Shown: one piece after another, positions 44,450 through 53,572 of the stretch | Numbering within the stretch: position 1 is the stretch's first letter | How the letters are laid out: each line of letters opens with the position of its first letter | DNA from: an uncultured Pelagibacteraceae bacterium | GTDB taxonomy: Bacteria > Pseudomonadota > Alphaproteobacteria > Pelagibacterales > Pelagibacteraceae | Assembly: GCA_902521075.1 (NCBI GenBank) | Contig: CABYQM010000001.1 | Span: 83,974-147,973 of the forward strand | DNA length: 64,000 nt | Reading direction: 5' to 3' | Notes under the pieces: model-generated | Database searches by the model: none | Seen by the model: only the letters and a program-made list of their open reading frames with translations | What the model was told of the DNA's origin: nothing | Program-made: the position numbers and the translations under genes

Positions 44450-45459
44450 TGGATTTCTTAAATGCAATAATTGTACTTTTTAATTTCACAGTAATACCAG
44501 CGTTAGCTTATGGTTCACAATTAGCTTTAGGTGCTATTTTTGTTACTTTAATTTATGCGGTTTTAAGATTTGCTAATTTTGCAACCGGAGACATGATGTC
44601 TTTCGGGACAATGTTTGCAGTTATTCTAACATATTATTTTCAGTCCTTAGGTTTTGGATTAGGTGTTTTACCAACAGCACTTTTGACAATTCCTTTCGCC
44701 GTACTAATGATGATTTTATATATGTTAATCATAGACAAATTCGTTTTCAGTTATTACAGGATAAAAAAAAGTCCTCCAGTTCAGTTTGCAATGGTCAGTG
44801 TAGGGGTAATGTTTGTCACTCAAGCCCTAATTAGAATAATCATTGGACCATCTGATAGAAGATTTTTAGATGGTGAAAAATTTATAATTAAAGCAACAGA
44901 ATTTAAAGAAATGACTGGTCTTGCAGAAGGTATAACTTTAAAATCTACACAAGCAATAACAATAATCGTAACTTTAATTGTTGTTTCAATAATGTTTTGG
45001 TTTTTAAATAGAACTAAAACTGGAACAAGTATGAGAGCTTATTCAGACAATGAAGATTTAGCATTATTGTCTGGTATAGATCCTAAGAGAGTTGTTTTGA
45101 TAACATGGGTCATCGCAGGAATTTTAGCTACTATTGGTGGAGTATTATACGGTTTAGATAAAAGTTATAGACCTTTTGTTTATTTTAATAATATGCTTCC
45201 AATATTCGCTGCAGCAATTGTTGGAGGAATTGGAAATCCATTTGGTGCCTTTTTAGGTGGATACGTTATAGCTTTTGCAGAAATATTTGTAACTTATGCG
45301 TACAAAAGATTTATTTCATATCTATTACCTGAACATCTTGAGCCAGATTCTTTACTCCAGTTATTATCGACAGATTACAAGTTTGCAGTTTCATTCTCAA
45401 TCTTAGTAATTGTTTTATTAATAAGGCCGTCAGGTATCTTTAAAGGAAAAGTAATATGA
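44449..45459 (+). CDS. livH: LivH-type ABC permease (system 2)
   Basis: 336 residues with about eight helices. LALGAIFVTLIYAVLRFANFATGDMMSFG is the LivH opening; MRAYSDNEDLALLSGIDPKRVVL is the coupling loop; AAAIVGGIGNPFGAFLGGYVIAFAE and LLIRPSGIFKGK close it. Longer than the system 1 LivH by about 40 residues, with an added segment near YAYKRFISYLLPEHLEPDSLL. It overlaps the livM gene by 4 bases. Confidence 0.92.
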   Translation: MDFLNAIIVLFNFTVIPALAYGSQLALGAIFVTLIYAVLRFANFATGDMMSFGTMFAVILTYYFQSLGFGLGVLPTALLTIPFAVLMMILYMLIIDKFVFSYYRIKKSPPVQFAMVSVGVMFVTQALIRIIIGPSDRRFLDGEKFIIKATEFKEMTGLAEGITLKSTQAITIIVTLIVVSIMFWFLNRTKTGTSMRAYSDNEDLALLSGIDPKRVVLITWVIAGILATIGGVLYGLDKSYRPFVYFNNMLPIFAAAIVGGIGNPFGAFLGGYVIAFAEIFVTYAYKRFISYLLPEHLEPDSLLQLLSTDYKFAVSFSILVIVLLIRPSGIFKGKVI

Positions 45460-46826
45460 GGAATTATAAAAATGTCATTGCCGCATACTCAATCATGATA
45501 TTTTTAATAATTTTGGTTGGGATATTTCAATCCTGGTCTATTGCATTAACTATTTTAAATTATTGTTTAATTTCCGCAGTTATGACAATTGGGGCAAATA
45601 TACAATGGGGTTATGCCGGATTAATTAATTTTGGGATAATGGGATATACAGCATTAGGAGGATTAGCTGTAGTCTTAGTTTCAGTTGAACCAGTCAAAAA
45701 AGCTTGGCAAGTTGGAGGTTTAAATATTTTAGCTTGTATATGGATTATTGTTGCAATTATCTTTATAGTTAAATTTATACTTAACAGATTTGACAAATCT
45801 AAATTAAGAAATTACTCAGTAGCGTCTGTAATTTTAGGTGGAATAATTCTATTAAGAGTAACTGCTGCACCAGGAATAGAGGCGATCGAGTCAGTTGATC
45901 CAGCAAGGACAGGATTTCTCGGAGGCATGGGATTACCCGTTTTATTTTCTTGGATTTTCGGTGCGCTTTTGGCTGGCAGTTTAGCATTTGTCATAGGAAA
46001 GATAGCATTAGGTCTTCGTGCAGATTATTTAGCTATTGCAACATTATTAATAGCAGAAATTATCGTTTCAATTATTAAACATGAGGAATGGTTGGCAAGA
46101 GGTGTAAAAAATGTAATAGGATTAAAAAGACCAGCACCATACGAGATAAATTTACAAACTTCAGAATGGTTTATAAATTTAGTTACAAAATTTAATTCAT
46201 CAAAATTAAATTTAATTAATTCAATCTCTGATAAGCAAGAAGCTCTAAATCAAATGGTTATTGATGCATCATCGGTTTATGTAAAATTATGTTTTACAGG
46301 TTTATTTCTTACTGTTGTTATTATCTTGTTAATAGTGACACAGAAGGCTCTTTATTCACCTTGGGGAAGGAAAATGAGAGCTATAAGAGATAATGAAGAG
46401 GCGGCAAGTGCAATGGGTAAAAATATTGTTAAAGAGCATCTTCTTATTTTTATTTTGGGATCTGCAATTGTTGGATTAGCTGGAGCTATGATGGTTACAA
46501 ATGACGGTTTGTTTACACCAGGTAGTTATAGGCCTATGAGATATACTTTTGTAATTTGGGTTATGGTTATTGTAGGTGGAACAGGAAATAATTTTGGAGC
46601 AATATTGGGTGGATTTGTAGTTTGGTTTTTATGGGTCGAAGCTGCTCCAATTGCATTATTTTTAATTAATTTGTTTACATCCCATCTGCCAGAAACTAAT
46701 GCAGTGAGAGTTCACTTAATTGAAAGTGCCCCATATTTTAGATTCTTAGTCATAGGAATTGGTTTACTTTTAATAATGCGTTATAGACCACAAGGAATTA
46801 TTCCGGAAAAAATTATTAAACAATAA
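45456..46826 (+). CDS. livM: LivM-type ABC permease with enlarged loops (system 2)
   Basis: 456 residues, about 100 longer than usual. Standard LivM elements are present: MTIGANIQWGYAGLINFGIMGY, LGLRADYLAIATLLIAEII, coupling loop MRAIRDNEEAASAMGKNIVKEH, and VGGTGNNFGAILGGFVVWF with C-terminal MRYRPQGIIPEK. Extra sequence occurs between about residues 90-150 and 205-285 (NLQTSEWFINLVTKFN, then SKLNLINSISDKQEALNQMV), probably a periplasmic loop. Pairs with the livH product above. Confidence 0.9.
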   Translation: MRNYKNVIAAYSIMIFLIILVGIFQSWSIALTILNYCLISAVMTIGANIQWGYAGLINFGIMGYTALGGLAVVLVSVEPVKKAWQVGGLNILACIWIIVAIIFIVKFILNRFDKSKLRNYSVASVILGGIILLRVTAAPGIEAIESVDPARTGFLGGMGLPVLFSWIFGALLAGSLAFVIGKIALGLRADYLAIATLLIAEIIVSIIKHEEWLARGVKNVIGLKRPAPYEINLQTSEWFINLVTKFNSSKLNLINSISDKQEALNQMVIDASSVYVKLCFTGLFLTVVIILLIVTQKALYSPWGRKMRAIRDNEEAASAMGKNIVKEHLLIFILGSAIVGLAGAMMVTNDGLFTPGSYRPMRYTFVIWVMVIVGGTGNNFGAILGGFVVWFLWVEAAPIALFLINLFTSHLPETNAVRVHLIESAPYFRFLVIGIGLLLIMRYRPQGIIPEKIIKQ

Positions 46827-46894
46827 TGTATTATATTTTATTAGGTATTGTTTTAGGATTAATATTTTATTTATCTGATAAATATTTATTTTAA
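46826..46894 (+). CDS. 22-residue single-helix membrane miniprotein at end of liv operon
   Basis: An ATG overlaps the livM stop by one base (TAATG), as with other junctions of this operon. It encodes MYYILLGIVLGLIFYLSDKY followed by LF, that is one hydrophobic helix and a short charged end, and its stop overlaps the first bases of the terminator stem. The coupling and clean helix make it credible, but no family is known to me and the short length leaves room for chance. Confidence 0.45.
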   Translation: MYYILLGIVLGLIFYLSDKYLF

Positions 46895-46920
46895 AACCCC
46901 AGTTAAGAAACTGGGGTTTT
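46893..46920. terminator. Bidirectional terminator between convergent liv operon and binding-protein gene
   Basis: Perfect 10-bp stem AAAACCCCAG (46893-46902) and CTGGGGTTTT (46911-46920) with 8-base loop. A- and T-runs at the ends allow it to stop transcription from both sides. Confidence 0.92.
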
Positions 46921-46929
46921 AATTTCTAA

Positions 46930-48120
46930 TTATCTTTGCTTTTTGTCTTTAAACTTTCCACCTTTTATTTCTTTTTCAATAAAAGATCCAAAAGCTTCAC
47001 CAACATCTGTAAATTCAACAGCTGTAGCACCTTCATAATTTACTGCTTTACCTTTAGCTAATAAATCAAGTGCTTTCTTTAATTCACCTGGATAAATTTT
47101 TGTTCCAGGAGCATTGGCTACTGACATTACATTTTTTTGAACAGTCATTCTGTCAGCTTTTCCACCAGCTTGCATTGCAAGTGTGATCAAGGCTGCTGCA
47201 TCATAACTTTCACCTGTGTAAGGACCTGATGAGTCAATACCACCAGCACTAGCAACTTCTTTAAATATACCAGCACCTTTACCCATTGATCCAGGTAAAG
47301 ATCCAAATGATTTATTTAAATCTTTTCCAAATCTGTCAGTAAGAGAGTCACCAATCATTCCATCTGAAAGAACAAAAGTATCAAATGATCCAGAGTCTAA
47401 TGAACCTTGAATTATACTACCACCAGCTTGATCTAAGTAACCTAAAACAGCAAGAGCATCTCCACCCGCTGCTGCAAGTGTCGCTACTTCTGCACCATAG
47501 TCACCTTTACCTTCTTCGTGTGCTGTAACAGCTGTTACTTTAATACCATGAGCTTTAACTGCAGCTACATAAACATCAGCTAAACCTTTTCCGTAGTCAT
47601 TGTTAGTATGAGTTACAGCTAATGATTTAACTTTTCTGTCTTTTGTAATATCCGCTAAGACTTGTCCTCCTCTAGCATCTGATGGAGCGGTTCTAAAGAA
47701 ATAACCATTATCATTAAGACCAGTTAATCCTGGAGATGTAGCTGATGGTGAAATCATAACAACACCATTTGGTACAGCAACATTAGTTGCTATTGCACCT
47801 GTAACACCAGAACAATCAGCACCCATAATAGCAACAACACCACCTGAAACTAAACCTTCAGCAGCAGTTGTAGCAGCAGCAGAATCAACACAAGTTGAGT
47901 CAGCTCTTTCTACAGATATTTTTTTTCCACCAAGTAATGAGCCAGAATCTGAAGCTTCTTTAAAAGCTAGTTCTGCAGAAGCAGCCATTGCAGGTGTAAG
48001 GGTTTCAATAGGACCAGTAAATCCTAAAATAATACCCATTTTAATTCCATGCCCATCTGAAAAAGCTTTTGAAGTAAAGCTTAAGATAAACACGAATAAA
48101 CCTATTAGTAATTTTTTCAT
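46930..48120 (-). CDS. Branched-chain-amino-acid-type ABC binding protein (system 2)
   Basis: 396 residues, signal peptide ending SKAFSDG, Peripla_BP_6 fold: IKMGIILGFTGPIETLTPAM, DSTCVDSAAATTAAEGLV, VMISPSATSPGLT and FFRTAPSDARGGQVLAD. It is convergent to the permease/ATPase genes of system 2 and shares their terminator, so it likely serves that system from its own promoter. An AAAGGGAAA ribosome site and a 14-base palindrome precede the ATG. It differs clearly from the system 1 binding protein, suggesting a different ligand. Confidence 0.9.
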   Translation of the reverse strand: MKKLLIGLFVFILSFTSKAFSDGHGIKMGIILGFTGPIETLTPAMAASAELAFKEASDSGSLLGGKKISVERADSTCVDSAAATTAAEGLVSGGVVAIMGADCSGVTGAIATNVAVPNGVVMISPSATSPGLTGLNDNGYFFRTAPSDARGGQVLADITKDRKVKSLAVTHTNNDYGKGLADVYVAAVKAHGIKVTAVTAHEEGKGDYGAEVATLAAAGGDALAVLGYLDQAGGSIIQGSLDSGSFDTFVLSDGMIGDSLTDRFGKDLNKSFGSLPGSMGKGAGIFKEVASAGGIDSSGPYTGESYDAAALITLAMQAGGKADRMTVQKNVMSVANAPGTKIYPGELKKALDLLAKGKAVNYEGATAVEFTDVGEAFGSFIEKEIKGGKFKDKKQR

Positions 48121-48131
48121 ATTTTCCCTTT

Positions 48132-48145
48132 AATTGTTAACAATT
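48132..48145. promoter_or_regulatory. 14-bp perfect palindrome before binding-protein gene
   Basis: AATTGTTAACAATT lies 11 bases upstream of the start codon, directly before the ribosome site. It could be an operator or a short hairpin at the ribosome site. AT-rich composition raises the chance level. Confidence 0.35.
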
Positions 48146-48232
48146 TATATAATCAAAATTAAATCCTATTAAATTATTATTTCAATGAGAAAATTATCTC
48201 AATTTTTGAACAAATACTTATAATTTTAACAA

Positions 48233-49180
48233 TTATCTATTTGGAGTGTCTGTCGCAATCATTTGACCTCTGACTTTTTCTCTAAAGTAAATATACACTC
48301 CAGCAGAAATAATAATAGCTGCCCCAAGAAATGTTCTTGGCTGAGGTATTGTTTCAAATAATATATATCCCGCAATCATAGCAAAAATTATATATGAGTA
48401 CTCAAACAAAGATACAATTGACGGTGAAGCAATACTATAAGCTGAAAAGACACAAAAGAAAGATATAGAAGCAACAACTCCCATTACAAAGACATATGGC
48501 CATGAAGCTGAAGGGTTAGTAAACCATTCTCTAACAATAAATTGTAAAGTAGGATCAGAAAAATTATTAAATTTTCCATCTCCACTAACTAGATAAATAA
48601 TTAAACTTACAATAACCGCAAAAATATAAAGCAAAGTCATTTGAGTATAAATATTATCTTTATCAGAAGTATATTTTGTAATTGTCATCGAGCAAGCATA
48701 ACAAAGTGCACATCCGACAGGTGCTAATTTGAAAAAATTAAATTCCTCAAGTGTTGGATTAAGTACAATTAATACTCCTATAAAACCTACAACAATTGCA
48801 CTCCATCTCCTAATTCCAATTTGTTCTTTTAAGAAAAATTTAGCAAACATAGACATAAAGAAAGGACATGAGAAAAACAGAGCACTAACCATCGCTAGAG
48901 ACATAAAGGTTAAAGAAATATAAAAAAAAGCAAATCCAAAAAAGAAACAAACAACCCTTACTAAAGTTAAAAAAGGATAATGTGTTTTAAGAGTAATTTT
49001 TTTTTTTGTTATTAAAAAAAAAGATATAAGAATAGTCGCTTGTATTAAAGTTCTTCCCAAATATAATTCAAATAATGCAATATCTTCAAAAATAAATTTT
49101 ATTAATGAATCTTGAATGGAAAAAAAGGCCATTCCAGTCATAATAAAAAAAATACCCTTTGTATTATCATTTGTTTGCAT
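48233..49180 (-). CDS. EamA/DMT-family membrane transporter
   Basis: 315 residues, ten helices in two EamA repeats: FIMTGMAFFSIQDSLIKFIFEDIALFELYLGR begins the first; LAPVGCALCYACSMTITKYTS begins the second. WSAIVVGFIGVLIVLNPTLEEF is a typical helix-4/5 junction. It resembles the transporter at 61323-62255 (both have RWSAVI/IVVGFIGV) and may share a type of substrate with it. Exporter of metabolites; ligand unknown. Confidence 0.87.
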   Translation of the reverse strand: MQTNDNTKGIFFIMTGMAFFSIQDSLIKFIFEDIALFELYLGRTLIQATILISFFLITKKKITLKTHYPFLTLVRVVCFFFGFAFFYISLTFMSLAMVSALFFSCPFFMSMFAKFFLKEQIGIRRWSAIVVGFIGVLIVLNPTLEEFNFFKLAPVGCALCYACSMTITKYTSDKDNIYTQMTLLYIFAVIVSLIIYLVSGDGKFNNFSDPTLQFIVREWFTNPSASWPYVFVMGVVASISFFCVFSAYSIASPSIVSLFEYSYIIFAMIAGYILFETIPQPRTFLGAAIIISAGVYIYFREKVRGQMIATDTPNR

Positions 49181-49242
49181 ATCGCACCTATATCAAAAAA
49201 ACTTTAACCTTCATAATTAATAAGATACTCTAAAAAGTATTT

Positions 49243-49719
49243 ATGGAAGATTTTAAACCAATTTCTGGTAGCTGTATTTGTGGAGAAATTGAATATACTA
49301 TTAAATCTAAGCCTTTATTTACACATGCTTGTCATTGTAAAGATTGCAAGAGATTAACCGGATCATCTTTCGTTGTTAATACAAGTATTTTTGAAAATTC
49401 ATTAGATATCAAAGGTGAGCTTTTAGAAAAGAAGTTAATTGCAGGCAGTGGAAAAAGCTGCAAGGTTTACTTTTGCAAAAAATGTGGTGTTTACATTTAT
49501 TCTGACTATGAATTCGCTGTTAAAAGGATAAGTATAAGAACAAATACTTTATCTAATCCAGAGCTTTTTCCACCTCAAGCACACATATTTGTTAAAAGTA
49601 AAGATCCATGGATAAATATTGTAAACAAAGATATTTGCTATGATGAAATGTATGATCCTAAAATTGCTTGGCCTAAAGAAAGTTTAGATAGATATAAAGA
49701 ATATCTCGAGTCTAATTAA
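49243..49719 (+). CDS. GFA/CENP-V-type zinc protein
   Basis: 158 residues of the Mss4-like fold: SGSCICGEIEYTI, HACHCKDCKRLTGSSFVVN and YFCKKCGVYIYSD give the usual seven zinc-binding cysteines. Annotated commonly as glutathione-dependent formaldehyde-activating-like, although most members have no proven enzyme activity. A paralogue is at 54510-54923. It ends 8 bases into the convergent GMC gene. Confidence 0.85.
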   Translation: MEDFKPISGSCICGEIEYTIKSKPLFTHACHCKDCKRLTGSSFVVNTSIFENSLDIKGELLEKKLIAGSGKSCKVYFCKKCGVYIYSDYEFAVKRISIRTNTLSNPELFPPQAHIFVKSKDPWINIVNKDICYDEMYDPKIAWPKESLDRYKEYLESN

Positions 49720-51292
49720 GGATAAAGTCAGCTGCTCTTTCGCCTATCATTAAAGTTGGTGCATTTAAATTACCACTTGTAATCTCTGGCATAACAGAAG
49801 CATCTGCAACTCTTAAATTTTCTAAACCATGAACTTTCAATTTTTCGTCAACTACTGCCATTTTGTCCACTCCCATTTTTAATGTACAGGATGGATGATA
49901 AGCTGTTTCGGCTTTTGATCTAATATACTCGGTTATTTGTTCATCATCAGTTGCACTTTCACCTGGACCTATTTCTTTTCCAGCGTAAGGTTTCATTGAA
50001 TCTTGACTTAAAATCTTTCTAGCTACACGAACACACTTAATTGTTTCTTTTAAATCATATTCATCTTTTAAATAATTAAATTGAATTTTTGGGTAATCGT
50101 ATGGATTTGAGCTATTTAATTTAATATGTCCTCTACTTTTAGGTTGGTTCAAGCTTGCATGTAATTGATAACCATGTCTGTCAGGATCAACTAATCCATG
50201 ATCGATTACGAATGCTGGAAAAAAATGAAATTGAATATTCGGATAGCTTTTGTCTTCTGAAGATTTGCAGAAACCACCTGCTTCTAAAAATGAAGTAGAA
50301 CATGGACCACTTTTTGAAAGAAACCATTGAATACCAATTTTAAGCATATTTATTTTGTTAACATAAGAATAGAGCGTATCTTTAGTTTTACATTCTTGCT
50401 GAATGTAGGTTTCTAAATGGTCTTGTAAATTTTGACCTACTCCCTCTAAAGAATGTACAACATTAATTCCTTTATCTTTTAAATCTTTTTCAGGTCCTAC
50501 ACCAGATAACATTAATAGTTGTGGTGAATTTATTGAACCTCCACTTAAAATAACTTCTTTGTTAGCATAAACCTTTGTGACTTTATTTTTGATATTTACC
50601 TCTATTCCAACTGCTTTTTTTCCTTCAAAAATAATCCTTTCAGCAAAAGAATTGGTAAAGACTTTTAAATTTTTTCTTTTTTTTGCAGGTTCTAGATAAT
50701 ATTTAGAAGCGCTAGCTCTTTGACCTTTATGAATTGTAATATCATACATTCCAAATCCTTCTTGATCTTCTCCGTTCATGTCATTATTTTGTTTATACCC
50801 CGCTTCAACAGAAGCGTTAATAAAAGCGCCAAACAAAGGATTTTTATTTTTGGATTGATTTACTGGCAAAATTCCCTTTCCACCTCTGAATTCATTCTCT
50901 CCTTCAGACCATGTCTCAATTTTTTTAAAAAACGGTAAAACATTTTCATAAGACCATGATTTCAAGCCAAATGAGGCCCATCTCTCATAGTCGTTTTTGT
51001 TTCCTCGAACATAAACCATTCCGTTATGTGCAGAACAACCACCTACCATTTTTCCTCTTGGGCAAAATAATCTTCTATTATTTAAATTAGGCTCTGGTTC
51101 TGAATAATATTTATAATTATATTTGGGATCGTGCATTGCATATAGAATTGCCAAAGGCATATTAACTTTCCAAATATCACTAGATCCACCTGCCTCAAAC
51201 AAGGCAACATTAAATTTCCCATTTTCACTTAATCTATTTGCAAGAACACATCCTGCTGTACCAGCTCCAACAATTATGTAGTCAAAATTCAT
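49712..51292 (-). CDS. GMC-family oxidoreductase, choline-dehydrogenase type
   Basis: 526 residues. FAD motif DYIIVGAGTAGCVLANRLSE, GMC signature GGCSAHNGMVYVRGNKNDYERWA, second signature GGSINSPQLLMLSGVGP, and active-site His in TAYHPSCTLKMG with Asn in TSGNLNAPTLMIGERAAD. This layout is that of choline/alcohol dehydrogenases (BetA-like). In this setting it may oxidise choline or another hydroxylated quaternary amine. It is the last gene of a three-gene unit with the lyase and thioesterase. Confidence 0.88.
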   Translation of the reverse strand: MNFDYIIVGAGTAGCVLANRLSENGKFNVALFEAGGSSDIWKVNMPLAILYAMHDPKYNYKYYSEPEPNLNNRRLFCPRGKMVGGCSAHNGMVYVRGNKNDYERWASFGLKSWSYENVLPFFKKIETWSEGENEFRGGKGILPVNQSKNKNPLFGAFINASVEAGYKQNNDMNGEDQEGFGMYDITIHKGQRASASKYYLEPAKKRKNLKVFTNSFAERIIFEGKKAVGIEVNIKNKVTKVYANKEVILSGGSINSPQLLMLSGVGPEKDLKDKGINVVHSLEGVGQNLQDHLETYIQQECKTKDTLYSYVNKINMLKIGIQWFLSKSGPCSTSFLEAGGFCKSSEDKSYPNIQFHFFPAFVIDHGLVDPDRHGYQLHASLNQPKSRGHIKLNSSNPYDYPKIQFNYLKDEYDLKETIKCVRVARKILSQDSMKPYAGKEIGPGESATDDEQITEYIRSKAETAYHPSCTLKMGVDKMAVVDEKLKVHGLENLRVADASVMPEITSGNLNAPTLMIGERAADFILN

Positions 51293-51760
51293 TTACTTTT
51301 TAAGTTTATCTGCAAGTACTAATTTATCTGATTTAAAACTATTTTTATTTTCGTTAATAAAATCATCCATAATTTTTATTTTATCTTCTTCAAATTCTGT
51401 AACTTTTCTTTTTTCAAGATCAATATAAAGAGATATACTTTCTGTAGTTGCAGCAAGTTTTCCTGTTTTTTTTTCGATCATCTCACATTTTAAATGTAAT
51501 CTTTTCTTATCATGATCAAAGAATGTGCAATAAACATCAACTTCTTCATTTTCTTTAACTTCATTGTCGTAAGTTGTTCTTGTTTCAACCACCATTGTAC
51601 TTCTTTTATTTATTTGTGCTTTAGCTCCGCCCATATCAAATTTATTAAGCATTGTTTCCCATGCTTCATCAAAAATTAAAACATAATAAGCCATGTTCAT
51701 ATGCTCATTATAATCTGTCCAATCTTTTATTATTTTTCTCGAAGCTAAATGAAATGCCAT
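51293..51760 (-). CDS. cdhB: Hotdog thioesterase, probable betainyl-CoA thioesterase
   Basis: 155 residues with the 4HBT-type hotdog fold: DWTDYNEHMNMAYYVLIFDEAWE (catalytic region DYNEHMN), VVETRTTYDNEVKENEEVDV and KLAATTESISLYIDL. In carnitine catabolism the thioesterase CdhB hydrolyses betainyl-CoA to glycine betaine. The neighbours here are the BKACE and carnitine dehydrogenase of that same route, so this is the best assignment, though specificity is inferred from context. One base lies between it and the GMC gene. Confidence 0.75.
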   Translation of the reverse strand: MAFHLASRKIIKDWTDYNEHMNMAYYVLIFDEAWETMLNKFDMGGAKAQINKRSTMVVETRTTYDNEVKENEEVDVYCTFFDHDKKRLHLKCEMIEKKTGKLAATTESISLYIDLEKRKVTEFEEDKIKIMDDFINENKNSFKSDKLVLADKLKK

Positions 51761-51764
51761 TTTA

Positions 51765-52625
51765 TTAGCTTTTGTTTATTTTATCTGCTACTAACAATTT
51801 TCTTTGCATCTCTCTTAAAACAGGTCTTTCTATCAATTTACCATCTATTACAACTAAACCTGTATTTGCTTTTTTAAATTGATCCATAATTTTTTTTGCT
51901 TTACTTATTTCTTCTACAGACGGAGTAAAAATCTCATTTAAAATACTTATTTGTTTAGGATGAATCGATCCTTTTCCAGTGAAACCTAAATTTTTGACAA
52001 ACTGTGCTTCTTTTTTCATTCCTTCCATATCTTCTAAATTTAAATAAGGAACATCAATAACATCAACTCCTTTACTTGCGCCAGCATGAACTAACCTTGA
52101 TCTTGCATAAACTAAATTCTCTAATTTGTTTTCCACTCTCAATTCTGCTGCCATATCCTCTCCACCAAAATATAAAGCAACTATTCTATCGCTAGAATGT
52201 GCAATATCATAAATACTTTCAAGAGCTTGATTAGTTTCCATTATAACATGAAGATCAGTATCTAAACCACAATCAGTAAGCATGTCATCAATAAATGTAA
52301 TTTCGTCAGGTGTTTTAACTTTAGGCAACATGATAGCTTTAACCTTTAGTTTATTTGATGCAATAGCTTCTAAGTCTAAAAGACCATTTTTAGTTCTTTG
52401 ACAATTTAATCTAACAACTAATTCAACATCATTTTTTACTTCTAGTGACTTTAATGCTTCAATAGTATTTTTCCTTGCCTCGTCTTTATCTTTCATGGCA
52501 ATTCCATCTTCTAATTCTATACAAACCATATCAGCTCCTGAAGCCAAGGCTTTTGGAAACATCTCTGGTTGAAGACCTGGTGTAAATATAAAGCTACGTC
52601 TAACCCTTAGTTTATTTAAGTCCAT
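51765..52625 (-). CDS. CitE-like / HpcH-HpaI family CoA lyase
   Basis: 286 residues. RRSFIFTPGLQPEMFPKALASGADMVCIELEDGIAMKDKD is the CitE-like opening with the metal Glu and Asp; VVRLNCQRT carries the Arg, IMETNQALESI the second metal Glu and GKGSIHPKQISILNE the closing block. Such enzymes cleave or form C-C bonds of CoA esters (citryl-, malyl-, methylmalyl-CoA) or hydrolyse malyl-CoA. What it does in the carnitine setting is not clear. It is the first gene of the minus-strand unit, divergent from the BKACE gene (59 bases). Confidence 0.82.
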   Translation of the reverse strand: MDLNKLRVRRSFIFTPGLQPEMFPKALASGADMVCIELEDGIAMKDKDEARKNTIEALKSLEVKNDVELVVRLNCQRTKNGLLDLEAIASNKLKVKAIMLPKVKTPDEITFIDDMLTDCGLDTDLHVIMETNQALESIYDIAHSSDRIVALYFGGEDMAAELRVENKLENLVYARSRLVHAGASKGVDVIDVPYLNLEDMEGMKKEAQFVKNLGFTGKGSIHPKQISILNEIFTPSVEEISKAKKIMDQFKKANTGLVVIDGKLIERPVLREMQRKLLVADKINKS

Positions 52626-52684
52626 TTAATTTTTATTTCTTATAATTGTTAATGATATGATATTATATTTTACTAGAAATAAAA

Positions 52685-53572
52685 ATGAACAATAAGGTCT
52701 TCATCTCATGTGCAGTTACAGGATCTGGTGATACAGCTAGTAAACATCCTGATTTACCTAAAACTCCAGAGCAAATTGCAAAAGCAGCAATAGAGTCTGC
52801 TAAAGCTGGTGCTGCAATTGCCCATATCCATGTCAGAGAGGAAGATGGAACTCCAAGTAGAAGACTCGAGCTTTATAAAGAAGTGGTTGACAGAGTAAGA
52901 TCATCTGAAACTGATGTAATTCTTAATCTCACGACAGGCATGGGTGGTGATTTAGATATCGGCCAAGGCAAGAACCCTTTAGACTTTGGTCCAATGACAG
53001 ACATGGCAAATGTAATGGAAAGAATTGCTAATGCAGAACAATTTCTTCCAGAAATATGCACACTTGATTGTGGAACCTTAAATTTTGGAGATAGTTCAGT
53101 TATCACAGTCAACACACCTAACGATTTAAGAAAAGCTGCAAAAAAACTTCAAGAAATAAAAGTTAAACCTGAAATAGAGGCTTTTGATTTAGGAAATATG
53201 TGGTTTGGTGCTCAATTATATAAAGAGGGATTATTAAGTGATCCACCTCTTTTTCAAATGTGTTTAGGAATTCCATGGGGAGCACCGGCAACACCATTAG
53301 CTATGCAAGCGATGAAAGATATAATGCCTAAAGAAGGTATATGGTCAGGTTTTGCAATATCTAAAAACGAAATGCCATATGTTGCTCAAACTGTAGTAAT
53401 GGGAGGTAACCCAAGAGTTGGTTTAGAAGATAATTTATATTTATCCAAAGGTAAATTGGCAACAAATCCTCAATTAGTTGAGAAAGCTATAAGGATCGTT
53501 ACAGATCTTGGTGTAGAGATTATGTCACCTTCAGAAACAAGAGAAAAATTAAAGCTTGTAAAACACAAGTAA
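52685..53572 (+). CDS. cdhC: Beta-keto acid cleavage enzyme (BKACE, DUF849), probable 3-dehydrocarnitine cleavage enzyme
   Basis: 295 residues, the usual BKACE length. The zinc-binding His47-x-His49 (AHIHVREEDGTPS), the substrate segment ILNLTTGMGGDL, CTLDCGTLNFGD and the RVGLEDNLY segment with the third metal ligand Glu are intact. BKACE enzymes react a beta-keto acid with acetyl-CoA to give acetoacetate and a new CoA ester; with dehydrocarnitine the products are acetoacetate and betainyl-CoA. Direct adjacency to carnitine dehydrogenase (stop and start overlap by one base) supports this substrate. Confidence 0.85.
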   Translation: MNNKVFISCAVTGSGDTASKHPDLPKTPEQIAKAAIESAKAGAAIAHIHVREEDGTPSRRLELYKEVVDRVRSSETDVILNLTTGMGGDLDIGQGKNPLDFGPMTDMANVMERIANAEQFLPEICTLDCGTLNFGDSSVITVNTPNDLRKAAKKLQEIKVKPEIEAFDLGNMWFGAQLYKEGLLSDPPLFQMCLGIPWGAPATPLAMQAMKDIMPKEGIWSGFAISKNEMPYVAQTVVMGGNPRVGLEDNLYLSKGKLATNPQLVEKAIRIVTDLGVEIMSPSETREKLKLVKHK

